Shown here: one piece after another, positions 34,623 through 43,496 of the stretch
Layout of the letters: each line of letters opens with the position of its first letter
How positions within the stretch are numbered: position 1 is the stretch's first letter
Assembly: GCA_943846595.1 (NCBI GenBank)
Contig: OX044355.1
Coordinates: forward strand, 1,577,501-1,641,500
Origin: an uncultured Polaribacter sp.
Lineage (GTDB): Bacteria; Bacteroidota; Bacteroidia; Flavobacteriales; Flavobacteriaceae
DNA length: 64,000 nucleotides
Direction of reading: 5' to 3'
Position numbers and translations under genes: made by a program
Notes under the pieces: model-generated
What the model was told of the DNA's origin: nothing
Databases searched by the model: none
The model's input: only the letters and a program-made list of their open reading frames with translations

Positions 34623-35645
34623 CTAAAATTCAGTTTCCCAGTTTACTTTTGTAAGAATCGGAAAGTGGTCTGAATATTTTACGTCAAAGGTTTTAAAGGT
34701 ACTTATGTTGGCTTTTATGTCCGTAAAAATAAAATCGATTCGGGTTGGTAAAAAGTAGCGATACGTTTTTCCAAACCCCTTACCAGCAGCTATAAATGCA
34801 TCTATTTTGTTGTCTCCAATTTGGTTGTAAACCCAAGAATATGCGGTATTATTAAAATCACCACCTACTATTTTTCTTCCTTTCCATTTTTTTTCATGTG
34901 CTAAAAATAAAGCGGTTTGATCCGCTTGTTTTTTGAACGAAAGACTTATTCTATCAATTAGTTTTTTTGAATCCTTTTCACCAAAGTTTTCTTCATAAAG
35001 TTTAATTTTTAAAGATTCTAAGTGTAAATTGTAGATTCGAATAGTATCCTTTTCTTTCAAAATATCAACAAAAATAATGTTGTTTCCGGTCTTTTTTAGA
35101 TCCAATGAACCGCTATTTATAATTTTAAATTTAGAATAAATAGCCATTCCAAACCTACCGCCAATATTCTGTTTTTTAATGTATTGATATGGAAAGTCTA
35201 ATTTGATTTTACTAGATTGATAATATTCTTGCACTAAAAGTACATCTGGAGCTATTGTTGCAATGTAATCGAAGCCATTTATTGAGGGATTACTTTCTTT
35301 TGTATTATGAAATAAATCAAATGACTTTACATTGTAACTCATCACTTTTAGATCTTTGTTCAGCGATGAAGTTTTATCAGAAATTTTATAAAAAGGGGTT
35401 GAAAAAAAGAAACCAATCGTTAAAACCAAGGAGGAGAGAAGGAGCTGTTTTTTTAGTTTTAGCAACCAGTAGATGACAAACAATCCATTCAGAAAAATTA
35501 AAACGGGGACAAACAGGCTTAAAATTGCAAAAATTGCAATACTATTTGGAGATACAAAAGGGAGTAAATAGGACAATACTAAAAGGATCGCTAAAAGTGA
35601 ATTTAGCAAGTAGATTATTTTGTCAACAAACGATAATTTTTTCAT
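34623..35645 (-). CDS. endonuclease/exonuclease/phosphatase-family membrane protein
   Basis: 340 residues: three N-terminal membrane segments (first about 95 residues) and a C-terminal EEP domain. Active-site motifs are VMSYNVKSFDLF, VQEYYQSS, GGDFNNTAYSW and the final YSDHFPIL. EEP membrane proteins can be DNases or sphingomyelinase-like phosphodiesterases; the substrate is not evident. It follows a rhomboid gene by one base and is the last gene of a long minus-strand group that includes mutL. Confidence 0.85.
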   Translation of the reverse strand: MKKLSFVDKIIYLLNSLLAILLVLSYLLPFVSPNSIAIFAILSLFVPVLIFLNGLFVIYWLLKLKKQLLLSSLVLTIGFFFSTPFYKISDKTSSLNKDLKVMSYNVKSFDLFHNTKESNPSINGFDYIATIAPDVLLVQEYYQSSKIKLDFPYQYIKKQNIGGRFGMAIYSKFKIINSGSLDLKKTGNNIIFVDILKEKDTIRIYNLHLESLKIKLYEENFGEKDSKKLIDRISLSFKKQADQTALFLAHEKKWKGRKIVGGDFNNTAYSWVYNQIGDNKIDAFIAAGKGFGKTYRYFLPTRIDFIFTDIKANISTFKTFDVKYSDHFPILTKVNWETEF

Positions 35646-35646
35646 A

Positions 35647-36501
35647 TTAACGCTTTCCTTGTTTAAATAAGAAGTCTTTTTCTGCTTTTGTTAATGTATC
35701 ATAGCCTGACTTGCTAATTTTATCTAAAATAGCATCAATTTGTTTTTGATTTGGTCCTGTGTTTGGGGGTGTTTTTTTCTTTTTTGTAGATGATCTATAA
35801 GCTGTTCTTAAAGGTTTTTCTTTTTTCTGAAAGCGTGCAGCTAGCCAATTTAAAATCCCAGTACTTTTACTCGTTCCTTGTTTTGTATAAAGATATCCAA
35901 AGAGTGCACCGCCCAAATGTGCGAAATTTCCACCAGCATTTCCTCCATTCAAACCCATGAAATTTAGAATTACCCATATGCCTGCCAAATGCCACAATTT
36001 TACAAAACCGATAAATCGCAATTTTAGTTGATAGTTTGGCATGTAGTTGGCAATTCCTACGAAGATTGCAGAAACTCCAGCAGAAGCTCCTATTAATTGA
36101 CCTTGATTATTGCTAAAAAGTGGAAAATAATTATAACAAAGAATGAACAACAGTCCGCCAAAAATAATTCCTAGAAAATAAAAAGTCTGGAATTGTTTTT
36201 GTGTAAAGTATTGTACAAAAAGGTTTCCGATATAATACAAAATAATGAGATTCGATATTAAATGAAAAAAATCTGCATGTAAAAACCCGTAAGTAACAAT
36301 TGCCCATGGTTTTGATAAGAATACTTCTGTGCTGGAGTCTAAAGAAAACCAATTTACCAGCCAGTTAGTTTGCCCTTTGTACAAGCCAGGAAGCACACTA
36401 AAAAAAATAGAGAGTATAAAGATGACTACATTGATGTAGATTAGCCTTTCAACAATATTGGCTTCTTTATATTTATTTTGTAGGGTGTGTACGAAACTCA
36501 T
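35647..36501 (-). CDS. rhomboid-family serine protease, long form
   Basis: 284-residue intramembrane protease. Six membrane segments, with catalytic serine in LIGASAGVSAIFVG near residue 140 and catalytic His in FAHLGGALFGYL near residue 189. A basic cytosolic tail of about 75 residues (KKKKTPPNTGPNQKQI and a four-helix-like end, DTLTKAEKDFLFKQGKR) follows. It directly abuts the second rhomboid gene, so the two proteases are translationally linked. Confidence 0.9.
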   Translation of the reverse strand: MSFVHTLQNKYKEANIVERLIYINVVIFILSIFFSVLPGLYKGQTNWLVNWFSLDSSTEVFLSKPWAIVTYGFLHADFFHLISNLIILYYIGNLFVQYFTQKQFQTFYFLGIIFGGLLFILCYNYFPLFSNNQGQLIGASAGVSAIFVGIANYMPNYQLKLRFIGFVKLWHLAGIWVILNFMGLNGGNAGGNFAHLGGALFGYLYTKQGTSKSTGILNWLAARFQKKEKPLRTAYRSSTKKKKTPPNTGPNQKQIDAILDKISKSGYDTLTKAEKDFLFKQGKR

Positions 36502-37209
36502 TTAAGAAAATTTAAATTGGTTTTTTTTCCAATACCATGCAATGATAAAACCAACAAGGGCACCACCAACATGCGCAAAATGTGCAATATTTCCTAAAGA
36601 GTACCTTGTCATTCCAAAGAATAAATCTCCCAAAAGAAGTATCGGAATAAAGTATTTTGCTGCAATTGGAATTGGAAAAAATATCATCGCTAATTTTGCT
36701 TCTTTAAAGTACAAACCAAAGGCGACTAGAACGCCATAAACAGCTCCAGAAGCACCCAATGCAGATGTGTTGTAGAGAGAATTAACAGTCTGTAAAATTT
36801 CATCATTATAAATAAGTGTTGGATCCATCAATTTCATGATTTCCATTTTTGTAGCTCCTAATTCTATAAGTTTTTCAAAGGCATCATTAAACTGATAATA
36901 ATTTACAAGTGTATAAATAATACTTGCACCAATTCCTGTTGAAAAATAGAAAAAGAGAAACTTCTTTTTCCCCCATATTTGTTCTAGTGGAGTACCAAAA
37001 GCATACAATCCATACATATTAAAAAGTATGTGCCCAAAACTCCCATGCATAAAAGTGCTAGTTAGGTATTGCCAGAATCCAAAGTGCTCATTTTGAGGGA
37101 AATGTAAAGCAAGAATATTTGTTAAATCTAAATTTAAAAATTGTGGAACAACAAATAAAATAACATTTAAAATGATCAGGTGTTTGACTGTTTCTGTAAT
37201 ATTTCCCAT
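36502..37209 (-). CDS. rhomboid-family serine protease, short form
   Basis: 235-residue rhomboid with GASGAVYGVLVAFG (catalytic Ser near residue 151) and HFAHVGGALVGF (catalytic His near residue 213). A long loop (KLIELGATKMEIMKLMDPTL) separates the early and middle segments. It lies 4 bases downstream of mutL and 0 bases before the second rhomboid. Substrates are unknown. Confidence 0.9.
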   Translation of the reverse strand: MGNITETVKHLIILNVILFVVPQFLNLDLTNILALHFPQNEHFGFWQYLTSTFMHGSFGHILFNMYGLYAFGTPLEQIWGKKKFLFFYFSTGIGASIIYTLVNYYQFNDAFEKLIELGATKMEIMKLMDPTLIYNDEILQTVNSLYNTSALGASGAVYGVLVAFGLYFKEAKLAMIFFPIPIAAKYFIPILLLGDLFFGMTRYSLGNIAHFAHVGGALVGFIIAWYWKKNQFKFS

Positions 37210-37213
37210 AATC

Positions 37214-39028
37214 TTAATTGTTAAAAATTAAATCAATTTCTTTTAAAGTCAAAGTTTTAAAAGTCGATTTCCCAAAAGGAGAAATACTGGGTTCTTTACA
37301 AGAAAACAAGTCGTTTACAAGATTTTCTTGTTCTAAGGCAGAAAGTATAGTGCCTGTTTTAATGGCCAATGTTTTAGAAAAAGACTTCGCCATTAGATCA
37401 AAAGGACTAAAACTCGCATCAGGCACTTCCAAATCAATATCACGAATTAATTCTTCTAAAATAACCGTAATCTGACTTTCGGTCACAGAAACGGGTATTC
37501 CTTTAATAGTAACCCCTGTTTTTGTAAACTCGCCAAAAGAAAAACCGGCATTTTCTAATTCTGTTTTTAGAGAATAGATAATCTCAATTTCTGAAGCAAT
37601 TAATTGAATATTTACGGGAAATAATAACTGTTGACTGTTGGCTTCTTTTACAGTAATGCTCTCTAAGAAATTTTCATATAAAATTCGCTGATGTGCTAAG
37701 GATTGACTGATTAATACCACGCCAGACTTAATAGCGCTTAATAAATATTTTCGTTGAATTTGTAATGTCTTTCCAGTTTCTTTTGCTGTTTCAGTATCAA
37801 ACAAAGCGGCTTGGTTTGTTTCGTTGCTTTCAACTTTTACATGGGTGTATAGTGATTCCCAACTTTCTGTAGAAACCTCTCGCTTATATGGAAGCTGTGT
37901 TTTGGTTTGTTCAAACTCTTTAAAAGGATTGAAATCGGGGTCTACAGTAATTTTTGGTGTAGAGGTTCCTGTTTTTCCTTTAAAGTGATAAGGGACGTCT
38001 AAATTGGCGTCTCTGTTGAAATCTAAAACAGGTGCCACATTGTATTGTCCTAAACTATGTTTTATGGTCGCTCTTAAAATAGCATATAATGCTTTTTCAT
38101 TATCAAATTTTATCTCTGTCTTCATCGGATGAATATTAATATCAATGCTATTTGCGGGTACCGATAAATATAAGAAATAGGAGGGGTGACTTGAGTGTTC
38201 TAGTAAACCGTCAAATGCATTGATAACGGCATGATTTAGATAAGAACTTTTAATAAAACGATCATTTACAAAAAAGAACTGTTCTCCTCTTTTCTTTTTT
38301 GCAAATTCGGGTTTGGTAATAAAACCTTGTATTGTAATTAAATCTGTTTTCTCTTCGATGGGTACCAATTTTTCGTTCATCTTAGCCCCAAAAATTGCAA
38401 CCACTCGTTTTTTTAGATTGCTACTCCTTAAATTGTAGACTTCATTGTTGTTATGATGTAATAAAAAAGAAATGCCGGGATGGGCCAAAGCCACCCGTTG
38501 AAATTCATCAATAATGTGACGGGTTTCTATGGTGTCTGATTTTAAGAAATTTCTTCGAGCAGGAATGTTATAAAATAAATTCTTTACTGCTAAACTGGTT
38601 CCAGTTGCGGTTGAAATAAATTCTTGCGAGATGATTTTACTCCCTTCAATTTTAATTTGACTTCCCAATTCGTCATTTTCCTGTTTTGTTTTGAGGGCTA
38701 CATGTGCAATTGCAGCAATAGAGGCCAATGCCTCTCCACGGAAACCTTTGGTATTGAGATTGAATAAATCTGCTGCTTTTTTTATTTTGGAAGTTGCATG
38801 GCGTTCAAAACATAAACGCGCATCAGTGGTGCTCATTCCTTTTCCATCATCAATTACTTGAATTAATGTTTTACCAGCATCTTTTAAAAGTAATTTTATA
38901 GAATTTGCACCCGCATCAATCGCGTTTTCCAGCAACTCTTTAACAACTGAGGCAGGTCTTTGTACTACTTCACCAGCAGCTATTTGGTTTGCCACATGAT
39001 CTGGCAAAAGTTGAATAATGTCTGACAT
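37214..39028 (-). CDS. mutL: DNA mismatch repair protein MutL
   Basis: 604-residue MutL. N-terminal GHKL ATPase motifs are intact: KELLENAIDAGA, DDGKGMS, RGEALASIAA and TSLAVKNLFYNIPAR. The C-terminal domain normally carries the endonuclease motif DQHA-x2-E-x4-E; here the equivalent stretch near residue 440 reads SQSLAHQRILYENF, with Asp, His and Glu replaced. This MutL may therefore lack nicking activity, unless this is a lineage norm. It shares one base with the gene upstream. Confidence 0.94.
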   Translation of the reverse strand: MSDIIQLLPDHVANQIAAGEVVQRPASVVKELLENAIDAGANSIKLLLKDAGKTLIQVIDDGKGMSTTDARLCFERHATSKIKKAADLFNLNTKGFRGEALASIAAIAHVALKTKQENDELGSQIKIEGSKIISQEFISTATGTSLAVKNLFYNIPARRNFLKSDTIETRHIIDEFQRVALAHPGISFLLHHNNNEVYNLRSSNLKKRVVAIFGAKMNEKLVPIEEKTDLITIQGFITKPEFAKKKRGEQFFFVNDRFIKSSYLNHAVINAFDGLLEHSSHPSYFLYLSVPANSIDINIHPMKTEIKFDNEKALYAILRATIKHSLGQYNVAPVLDFNRDANLDVPYHFKGKTGTSTPKITVDPDFNPFKEFEQTKTQLPYKREVSTESWESLYTHVKVESNETNQAALFDTETAKETGKTLQIQRKYLLSAIKSGVVLISQSLAHQRILYENFLESITVKEANSQQLLFPVNIQLIASEIEIIYSLKTELENAGFSFGEFTKTGVTIKGIPVSVTESQITVILEELIRDIDLEVPDASFSPFDLMAKSFSKTLAIKTGTILSALEQENLVNDLFSCKEPSISPFGKSTFKTLTLKEIDLIFNN

Positions 39029-39303
39029 TAATTATTGAAAAATATTGATAAATCGAAATCGATAATATATAAGAAGATAAAAAGTAAAATACCAATAATA
39101 ATCATTAGGTTTTTATTTACTTTTTGGTCGGGGTTCTTTAATTCCTCTAGAGCATCAGAAAACTTAGATTTAATTCCTTTGTTTTTACCAGTTGTACTTC
39201 TAAATTGATCTAATTTATGTTCTATTTTAAAAGGACTCCCTTCTCCTTTGTAGTAACGTGGTTGATAATCAAATTTCTTATTTGTACGTTTAAAAAATCC
39301 CAT
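39028..39303 (-). CDS. small single-TM protein of unknown function
   Basis: 91 residues from MGFFKRTNKKFDYQPRYYK; the earlier in-frame ATG 39333 adds ten unlikely residues. A basic N-terminal domain with FDYQPRYYKGEG is followed by a C-terminal membrane segment (NLMIIIGILLFIFLYII). In this lineage such proteins are, as I recall, sometimes labelled riboflavin synthase beta subunit because of the neighbouring ribH; nothing supports that. It shares a base with mutL and follows ribH by 141 bases. Confidence 0.7.
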   Translation of the reverse strand: MGFFKRTNKKFDYQPRYYKGEGSPFKIEHKLDQFRSTTGKNKGIKSKFSDALEELKNPDQKVNKNLMIIIGILLFIFLYIIDFDLSIFFNN

Positions 39304-39444
39304 AGTGTATTTGTTTGAATTGAGAATCGTCATTGATGTGAATCAATTTGTATACCAATTGAAAGCATATTTCAAATTTACAGAATTTAAAATGAATTTC
39401 CGAAAATTGAGGTTAAAAGTACTTGAAGATGATCTTGGTTTTTT

Positions 39445-39951
39445 TTAAAAACCAATATGGTCAGCTTTTCGATCGAAATGTTTTAATGCCGCCATTTTTA
39501 TTGCGGCTACAGCACATTCAATTCCTTTATTTCCGAGAGCTCCCCCAGAGCGATCTAGAGACTGTTGCTTCGTATTGTCTGTCAATACGCAGAAAATGAC
39601 TGGAACATCATATTTAATATTCAAATCTACAATTCCTTGTGTTACTCCTTCGCAAACAAAATCAAAATGTTTTGTTTCTCCTTGGATGACATTTCCAATG
39701 GCAATAACTGCATCTACTTTTTGAGATTCAATCATTTTTTTACAACCATAAATAAGTTCGAAACTTCCAGGAACCTCCCAAGAAATAATATTTTCTTTCG
39801 ATGCCCCACAGTCTAAAAGGGTAGCGATTGCTCCTTTTGCAAGGTTTGTGGTGATTTCTGGATTCCATTCAGAAACAACAATCCCAAATCGAAAAGTCTT
39901 CGCATTTGGGATTGTTGCTTTATCGTAATATGATAAATTGGTTGTTGCCAT
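39445..39951 (-). CDS. ribH: 6,7-dimethyl-8-ribityllumazine synthase
   Basis: 168-residue lumazine synthase, the penultimate step of riboflavin synthesis. Visible family elements are RFGIVVSEWNPEIT, WEVPGSFELIYG, IGNVIQGETKHFDFVCEGV (with the catalytic His) and SLDRSGGALGNKG. Length is normal. It is 56 bases downstream of the TPR gene and probably co-transcribed with it. Confidence 0.96.
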   Translation of the reverse strand: MATTNLSYYDKATIPNAKTFRFGIVVSEWNPEITTNLAKGAIATLLDCGASKENIISWEVPGSFELIYGCKKMIESQKVDAVIAIGNVIQGETKHFDFVCEGVTQGIVDLNIKYDVPVIFCVLTDNTKQQSLDRSGGALGNKGIECAVAAIKMAALKHFDRKADHIGF

Positions 39952-40007
39952 CTATTCGGTTTTAGTCGTTAGGTTTTTACGAACTCCTAAAAACAAATCT
40001 CTAAATA

Positions 40008-40775
40008 CTATTGCGCGTATTTAGCTGCATTGATATATTTATCAGCGTCTTTACCTTGTTCAGAAGTAGCATACTGTTCTTTAATTTGCGTAAAAAGAGC
40101 TTCAGCTTTCCCAAATTTTTTCAATTCCATTGCTGTAAATCCTGCTTTTTGTAAAAATAATGGCGCTGTAAAAGCGTTGTCTTTTTTATTAGCAGCTTTA
40201 ATGTAATATTCCAATGCTTGTTCTGGTTGATCGATATCTGCAAAAGCGTCTCCAATAGCACCTAGTGCAACAGTACCAATAAGTTCATCATCAGAATTAA
40301 ATTGCTCTAAATATTCGATTGCTTTCGCATATTCTTTTAATTGTAAATATGAAACACCTGCATAATAGTTTGCTAGATTACCAGATTTTGTACCACTATA
40401 CTTAGCCGCAACATCTATAAAGCCGTATTTACCATCTGCTCCTTCTAAACCTAAAACCAATAAAGAATCTATTGACGATCCAGCGACAGCTGCATCATTG
40501 AAATATTTTCTTGGAAAAGCTAATTGATTAGCAGCATCTAATTCTGCGGGTTCTGAAATGTATTTATTATAACCTAACAATCCTAATACAAAAACAACAA
40601 TTACAATCAAACTATTAAATAATAGTTTGCTGTTTTTCTCGATCCATTGTTCAGATTTACTCGCAGTTTCGTCTAAAGTATTGAATACTTCTGCCGTTGT
40701 GCTTTGAATCTCATCAACTTGTTGTTGGTCTTTTTTATCTGAAGGTTTGTACCCTTTTTTCTTGTATGTTGCCAT
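40008..40775 (-). CDS. membrane-anchored TPR protein (YfgM-like)
   Basis: 255 residues: a charged N-terminus, one membrane segment (LIVIVVFVLGLLGYNKYI near residue 55) and TPR repeats (ANYYAGVSYLQLKEYAKAIEYL; GAIGDAFADIDQPEQALEYY; FTAMELKKFGKAEALF). YfgM-type proteins help proteins leave the Sec translocon. It heads the ribH unit, with a TATTTTTG -7 box 25 bases upstream. Confidence 0.82.
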   Translation of the reverse strand: MATYKKKGYKPSDKKDQQQVDEIQSTTAEVFNTLDETASKSEQWIEKNSKLLFNSLIVIVVFVLGLLGYNKYISEPAELDAANQLAFPRKYFNDAAVAGSSIDSLLVLGLEGADGKYGFIDVAAKYSGTKSGNLANYYAGVSYLQLKEYAKAIEYLEQFNSDDELIGTVALGAIGDAFADIDQPEQALEYYIKAANKKDNAFTAPLFLQKAGFTAMELKKFGKAEALFTQIKEQYATSEQGKDADKYINAAKYAQ

Positions 40776-40799
40776 GTTTGCTTAAAAAATTAGTGGCGA

Positions 40800-40807
40800 C
40801 AAAAATA
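40800..40807 (-). promoter_or_regulatory. -7 box for the TPR-ribH unit
   Basis: Minus-strand TATTTTTG, a full TAnnTTTG match, leaving a leader of about 18 bases. No -33 TTG seen. Confidence 0.35.
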
Positions 40808-40890
40808 GTTTTTTTAATTGGATTTTAAAAGCGGATAATTCCCTAAATTTTCAATAATTTGCAATTCCTATTTAATACCCTTAATTATTT

Positions 40891-41970
40891 ATGTATTTAC
40901 AAAAACTCTCGTTAATTAATTTTAAAAATATTGAAACTCAATCCTTTGATTTTCAAGAAAAAATAAACTGTTTTGTTGGCGACAACGGTGTGGGGAAAAC
41001 AAATGTATTGGACGCAATTTATTATCTTTCTTTTGCGAAGAGTTACTTTAATTCAGTTGCTTTACAGAACATTCGACATGGAGAAGGTTTTTTTATTGTA
41101 GAAGGCGATTATTTTTTAAACGATAGAAATGAGAAAATTATATGTAGTTTAAAACGAGGGCAAAAAAAAGTTTTAAAGAGAAACGGGAAGAGCTACGAGA
41201 AGTTTTCTGAACATATTGGACAATTGCCCTTGGTGATTATTTCACCAGCAGATAGAGATTTAGTTACAGAAGGAAGTGAAACAAGACGTAAGTTTATAGA
41301 TGGAGTCATTTCTCAACAAAACAAAAGCTATCTAAAAGATTTAATTTCCTATAATAAGGTTTTGAGTCAACGAAATGCCCTTTTAAAGTATTTTGCAGCA
41401 AACAGAACTTTTGATGCGCTCAACTTAAATGTATATGACGAGCAGCTTTCAGAATATGGAGCAAGGATTTATGAGGTTAGAAAACTATTTTTGGAGGAAT
41501 TTATCCCTATATTTAATCAAAAATATCAAATAATTTCTGGTGACAAAGAAAATGTCAATTTAAAATATAAAAGTCAGTTACAAGATTTTTCGATGATGGC
41601 GCTGATGAAAAATTCTTTAGAAAAGGACAAAATCATTCAGTACACCACTTCAGGGATTCATAAAGATGATCTGAGTTTTGAAATTGGTGCCTATTCCATC
41701 AAGAAGTTTGGTTCACAAGGACAACAAAAATCCTATCTAATTGCACTAAAATTGGCTCAGTTTGAATTTATTAAACAACAATCGAAAGTCACTCCCATTT
41801 TATTGTTAGATGATATTTTTGATAAGCTGGATGAAAGTCGTGTTTCTCAAATAATAGATTTGGTTAGCAAAGAGACATTTGGCCAGATATTTATTACAGA
41901 TACACATGCTGACCGAACAGAGAATATTTTAAAACAAAGTAACAATCCGTATCAGATTTTTAATTTGTAA
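40891..41970 (+). CDS. recF: RecF DNA repair ATPase
   Basis: 359-residue SMC-like ATPase that helps load RecA at gaps. Walker A is [19 protein letters not shown] near residue 30, the ABC signature is [19 protein letters not shown] near residue 272 and Walker B is [15 protein letters not shown] near residue 306. Full length. It is followed by a DciA-like gene, a common pairing. Confidence 0.95.
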   Translation: MYLQKLSLINFKNIETQSFDFQEKINCFVGDNGVGKTNVLDAIYYLSFAKSYFNSVALQNIRHGEGFFIVEGDYFLNDRNEKIICSLKRGQKKVLKRNGKSYEKFSEHIGQLPLVIISPADRDLVTEGSETRRKFIDGVISQQNKSYLKDLISYNKVLSQRNALLKYFAANRTFDALNLNVYDEQLSEYGARIYEVRKLFLEEFIPIFNQKYQIISGDKENVNLKYKSQLQDFSMMALMKNSLEKDKIIQYTTSGIHKDDLSFEIGAYSIKKFGSQGQQKSYLIALKLAQFEFIKQQSKVTPILLLDDIFDKLDESRVSQIIDLVSKETFGQIFITDTHADRTENILKQSNNPYQIFNL

Positions 41971-42115
41971 TTTTATTCAAAATTCAGGGAGTTTGAAAAG
42001 TATTTTATAAACTTTTTTGTTTCTGATGGTGAAATAAAGGTTTGGAATGACCATAAAAAAAAGGAAATACAATAATTCGCAAGGGCAAATGCCACAAGCT
42101 AAAAGCAAGAAAAAT

Positions 42116-42412
42116 ATGGCAAAAAGAGAAAATGATTCTTTTTCAGTAAAAGACTTAATGCAAAGCTTTATTAATGAAAATAATTTGAGCAAAGGAATGC
42201 AAAAAATAAAGGCAGAAGAAATATGGAATCAAATGATGGGTCCTGGAGTTGCCAATCATACAAGTGGAGTCAAATTGCAAAATAAAACATTAATAATTCA
42301 ATTAACATCCTCTGTGTTACGAGAGGAATTAAGTTATGGGAAAGAAAAAATTATTAAAATGATAAATGAAGAATTTGGAGATGAAATTATTTCTAAGTTA
42401 CTGTTGATTTAA
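42116..42412 (+). CDS. DUF721 (DciA-like) protein
   Basis: 98 residues from MAKRENDSFSVKDLMQSFI; an ATG at 42047 in frame gives 121 residues with a basic extension. The DUF721 core reads GMQKIKAEEIWNQMMGPGV, NHTSGVKLQNKTLIIQLTSS and LREELSYGKEKIIKMINEEFG. DciA proteins load the replicative helicase where DnaC is absent; the Bacteroidota forms are short, and their role is inferred from that family. Confidence 0.82.
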   Translation: MAKRENDSFSVKDLMQSFINENNLSKGMQKIKAEEIWNQMMGPGVANHTSGVKLQNKTLIIQLTSSVLREELSYGKEKIIKMINEEFGDEIISKLLLI

Positions 42413-42489
42413 TGCCTAGCAATACATCTTAACCAAATTTCAAAAAAAAACCTATATTTATAAAAATTAACAAATACAATCTGTCCCTC

Positions 42490-42891
42490 ATGAAAAGAAT
42501 CGTTTTAATTTTTTTTTGTTTTAGTCTTTTAGGCTGTTCTTCCAATGAAGATGTAGTCGATTCAACAGAAGCAACCGTTATTGGTCGCTGGAATCTTACT
42601 GGTTTTGTTGGAAGTGTGATGTATGAATTCACAGCAAACAAACGCTATACCTTGTATTCTGAAAATGGGGAATTTGAAACGGTTCAAGAAGTAATAGACA
42701 GTGGACGTTCTGGGAACGATTGGTGGTATGAAGGTAATAAAATTACCGTAGATTTAAATTTTGGACATACTTCCACTTTGACACCTCGGTTTAAATGTAA
42801 CAATAATGTGATAGATTGGCTCAATGATATTGGAGACATTCATGCTACTTATTTTAGAGAGGGCTATGACATTACTAGCTGTAATGAATAA
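42490..42891 (+). CDS. small lipoprotein, lipocalin-like
   Basis: 133 residues with lipoprotein signal ending LLGCSSNEDVVDS. The mature part has the pattern GRWNLTGFVGSVMYEFTANK followed by strands and two cysteines (RFKCNNN; ITSCNE), resembling the lipocalin-like domains common in Bacteroidota lipoproteins. Function unknown. A strong terminator follows after 29 bases. Confidence 0.7.
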   Translation: MKRIVLIFFCFSLLGCSSNEDVVDSTEATVIGRWNLTGFVGSVMYEFTANKRYTLYSENGEFETVQEVIDSGRSGNDWWYEGNKITVDLNFGHTSTLTPRFKCNNNVIDWLNDIGDIHATYFREGYDITSCNE

Positions 42892-42920
42892 TTTTTTAGG
42901 TGTTTTTTGAGGTATATAAA

Positions 42921-42948
42921 AAAACTCACAACCAAGGTTGTGAGTTTT
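42921..42948. terminator. bidirectional intrinsic terminator
   Basis: AAAACTCACAACC-2 nt-GGTTGTGAGTTTT, a perfect 13-bp stem with U-tract on the plus strand and A-run opposite. It separates the converging lipoprotein and ndk genes. Confidence 0.88.
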
Positions 42949-42975
42949 TTTTTAATCTTATGATAGGAATTCTAT

Positions 42976-43395
42976 TTAGAATTGCTCTCTATCAGAGAAA
43001 TGAAAATTTCCTTCAATAGCAGCATTCTCATCAGAATCTGAACCATGAACTGCATTTTCTCCCATAGAAGTTGCATACATTTTTCTGATGGTTCCTTCAG
43101 CAGCATCCGCAGGATTTGTAGCACCAATTAAAGCTCTAAAATCTTCTACTGCGTTATCTTTTTCTAAGATCGCAGCCACAATAGGGCCACGTGTCATAAA
43201 TGCTACCAATTCTCCAAAAAACGGACGCTCATTATGCACTGCATAAAAAGATTCAGCATCCGCTTTTGTCATTTGTGTTTTCTTTAAAGCTACAATTCTA
43301 AACCCTGCAGCATTGATTTTTTCTAAAATAGCTCCAGTATGACCGTTTTCAACAGCATCTGGTTTTAGCATTGTAAATGTTCTATTTGTTGACAT
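42976..43395 (-). CDS. ndk: nucleoside diphosphate kinase
   Basis: 139-residue kinase balancing nucleoside triphosphate pools. [17 protein letters not shown] opens the protein and the phosphorylated His is in [13 protein letters not shown] near residue 116. [13 protein letters not shown] precedes it. Complete length. Confidence 0.97.
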   Translation of the reverse strand: MSTNRTFTMLKPDAVENGHTGAILEKINAAGFRIVALKKTQMTKADAESFYAVHNERPFFGELVAFMTRGPIVAAILEKDNAVEDFRALIGATNPADAAEGTIRKMYATSMGENAVHGSDSDENAAIEGNFHFSDREQF

Positions 43396-43496
43396 GATAT
43401 TGACTTTTTGATTACGAGTATATTTTTGTAGGAGTGCCCCACAAAATCGCCGCGAAATTACACAATTTTTTTAATTAAATTGTATCTTCGCCACAT

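Noticed and set aside
41977..42192. 71-codon minus-strand ORF after recF
   Set aside because: Antisense to the DUF721 gene and without recognisable features.
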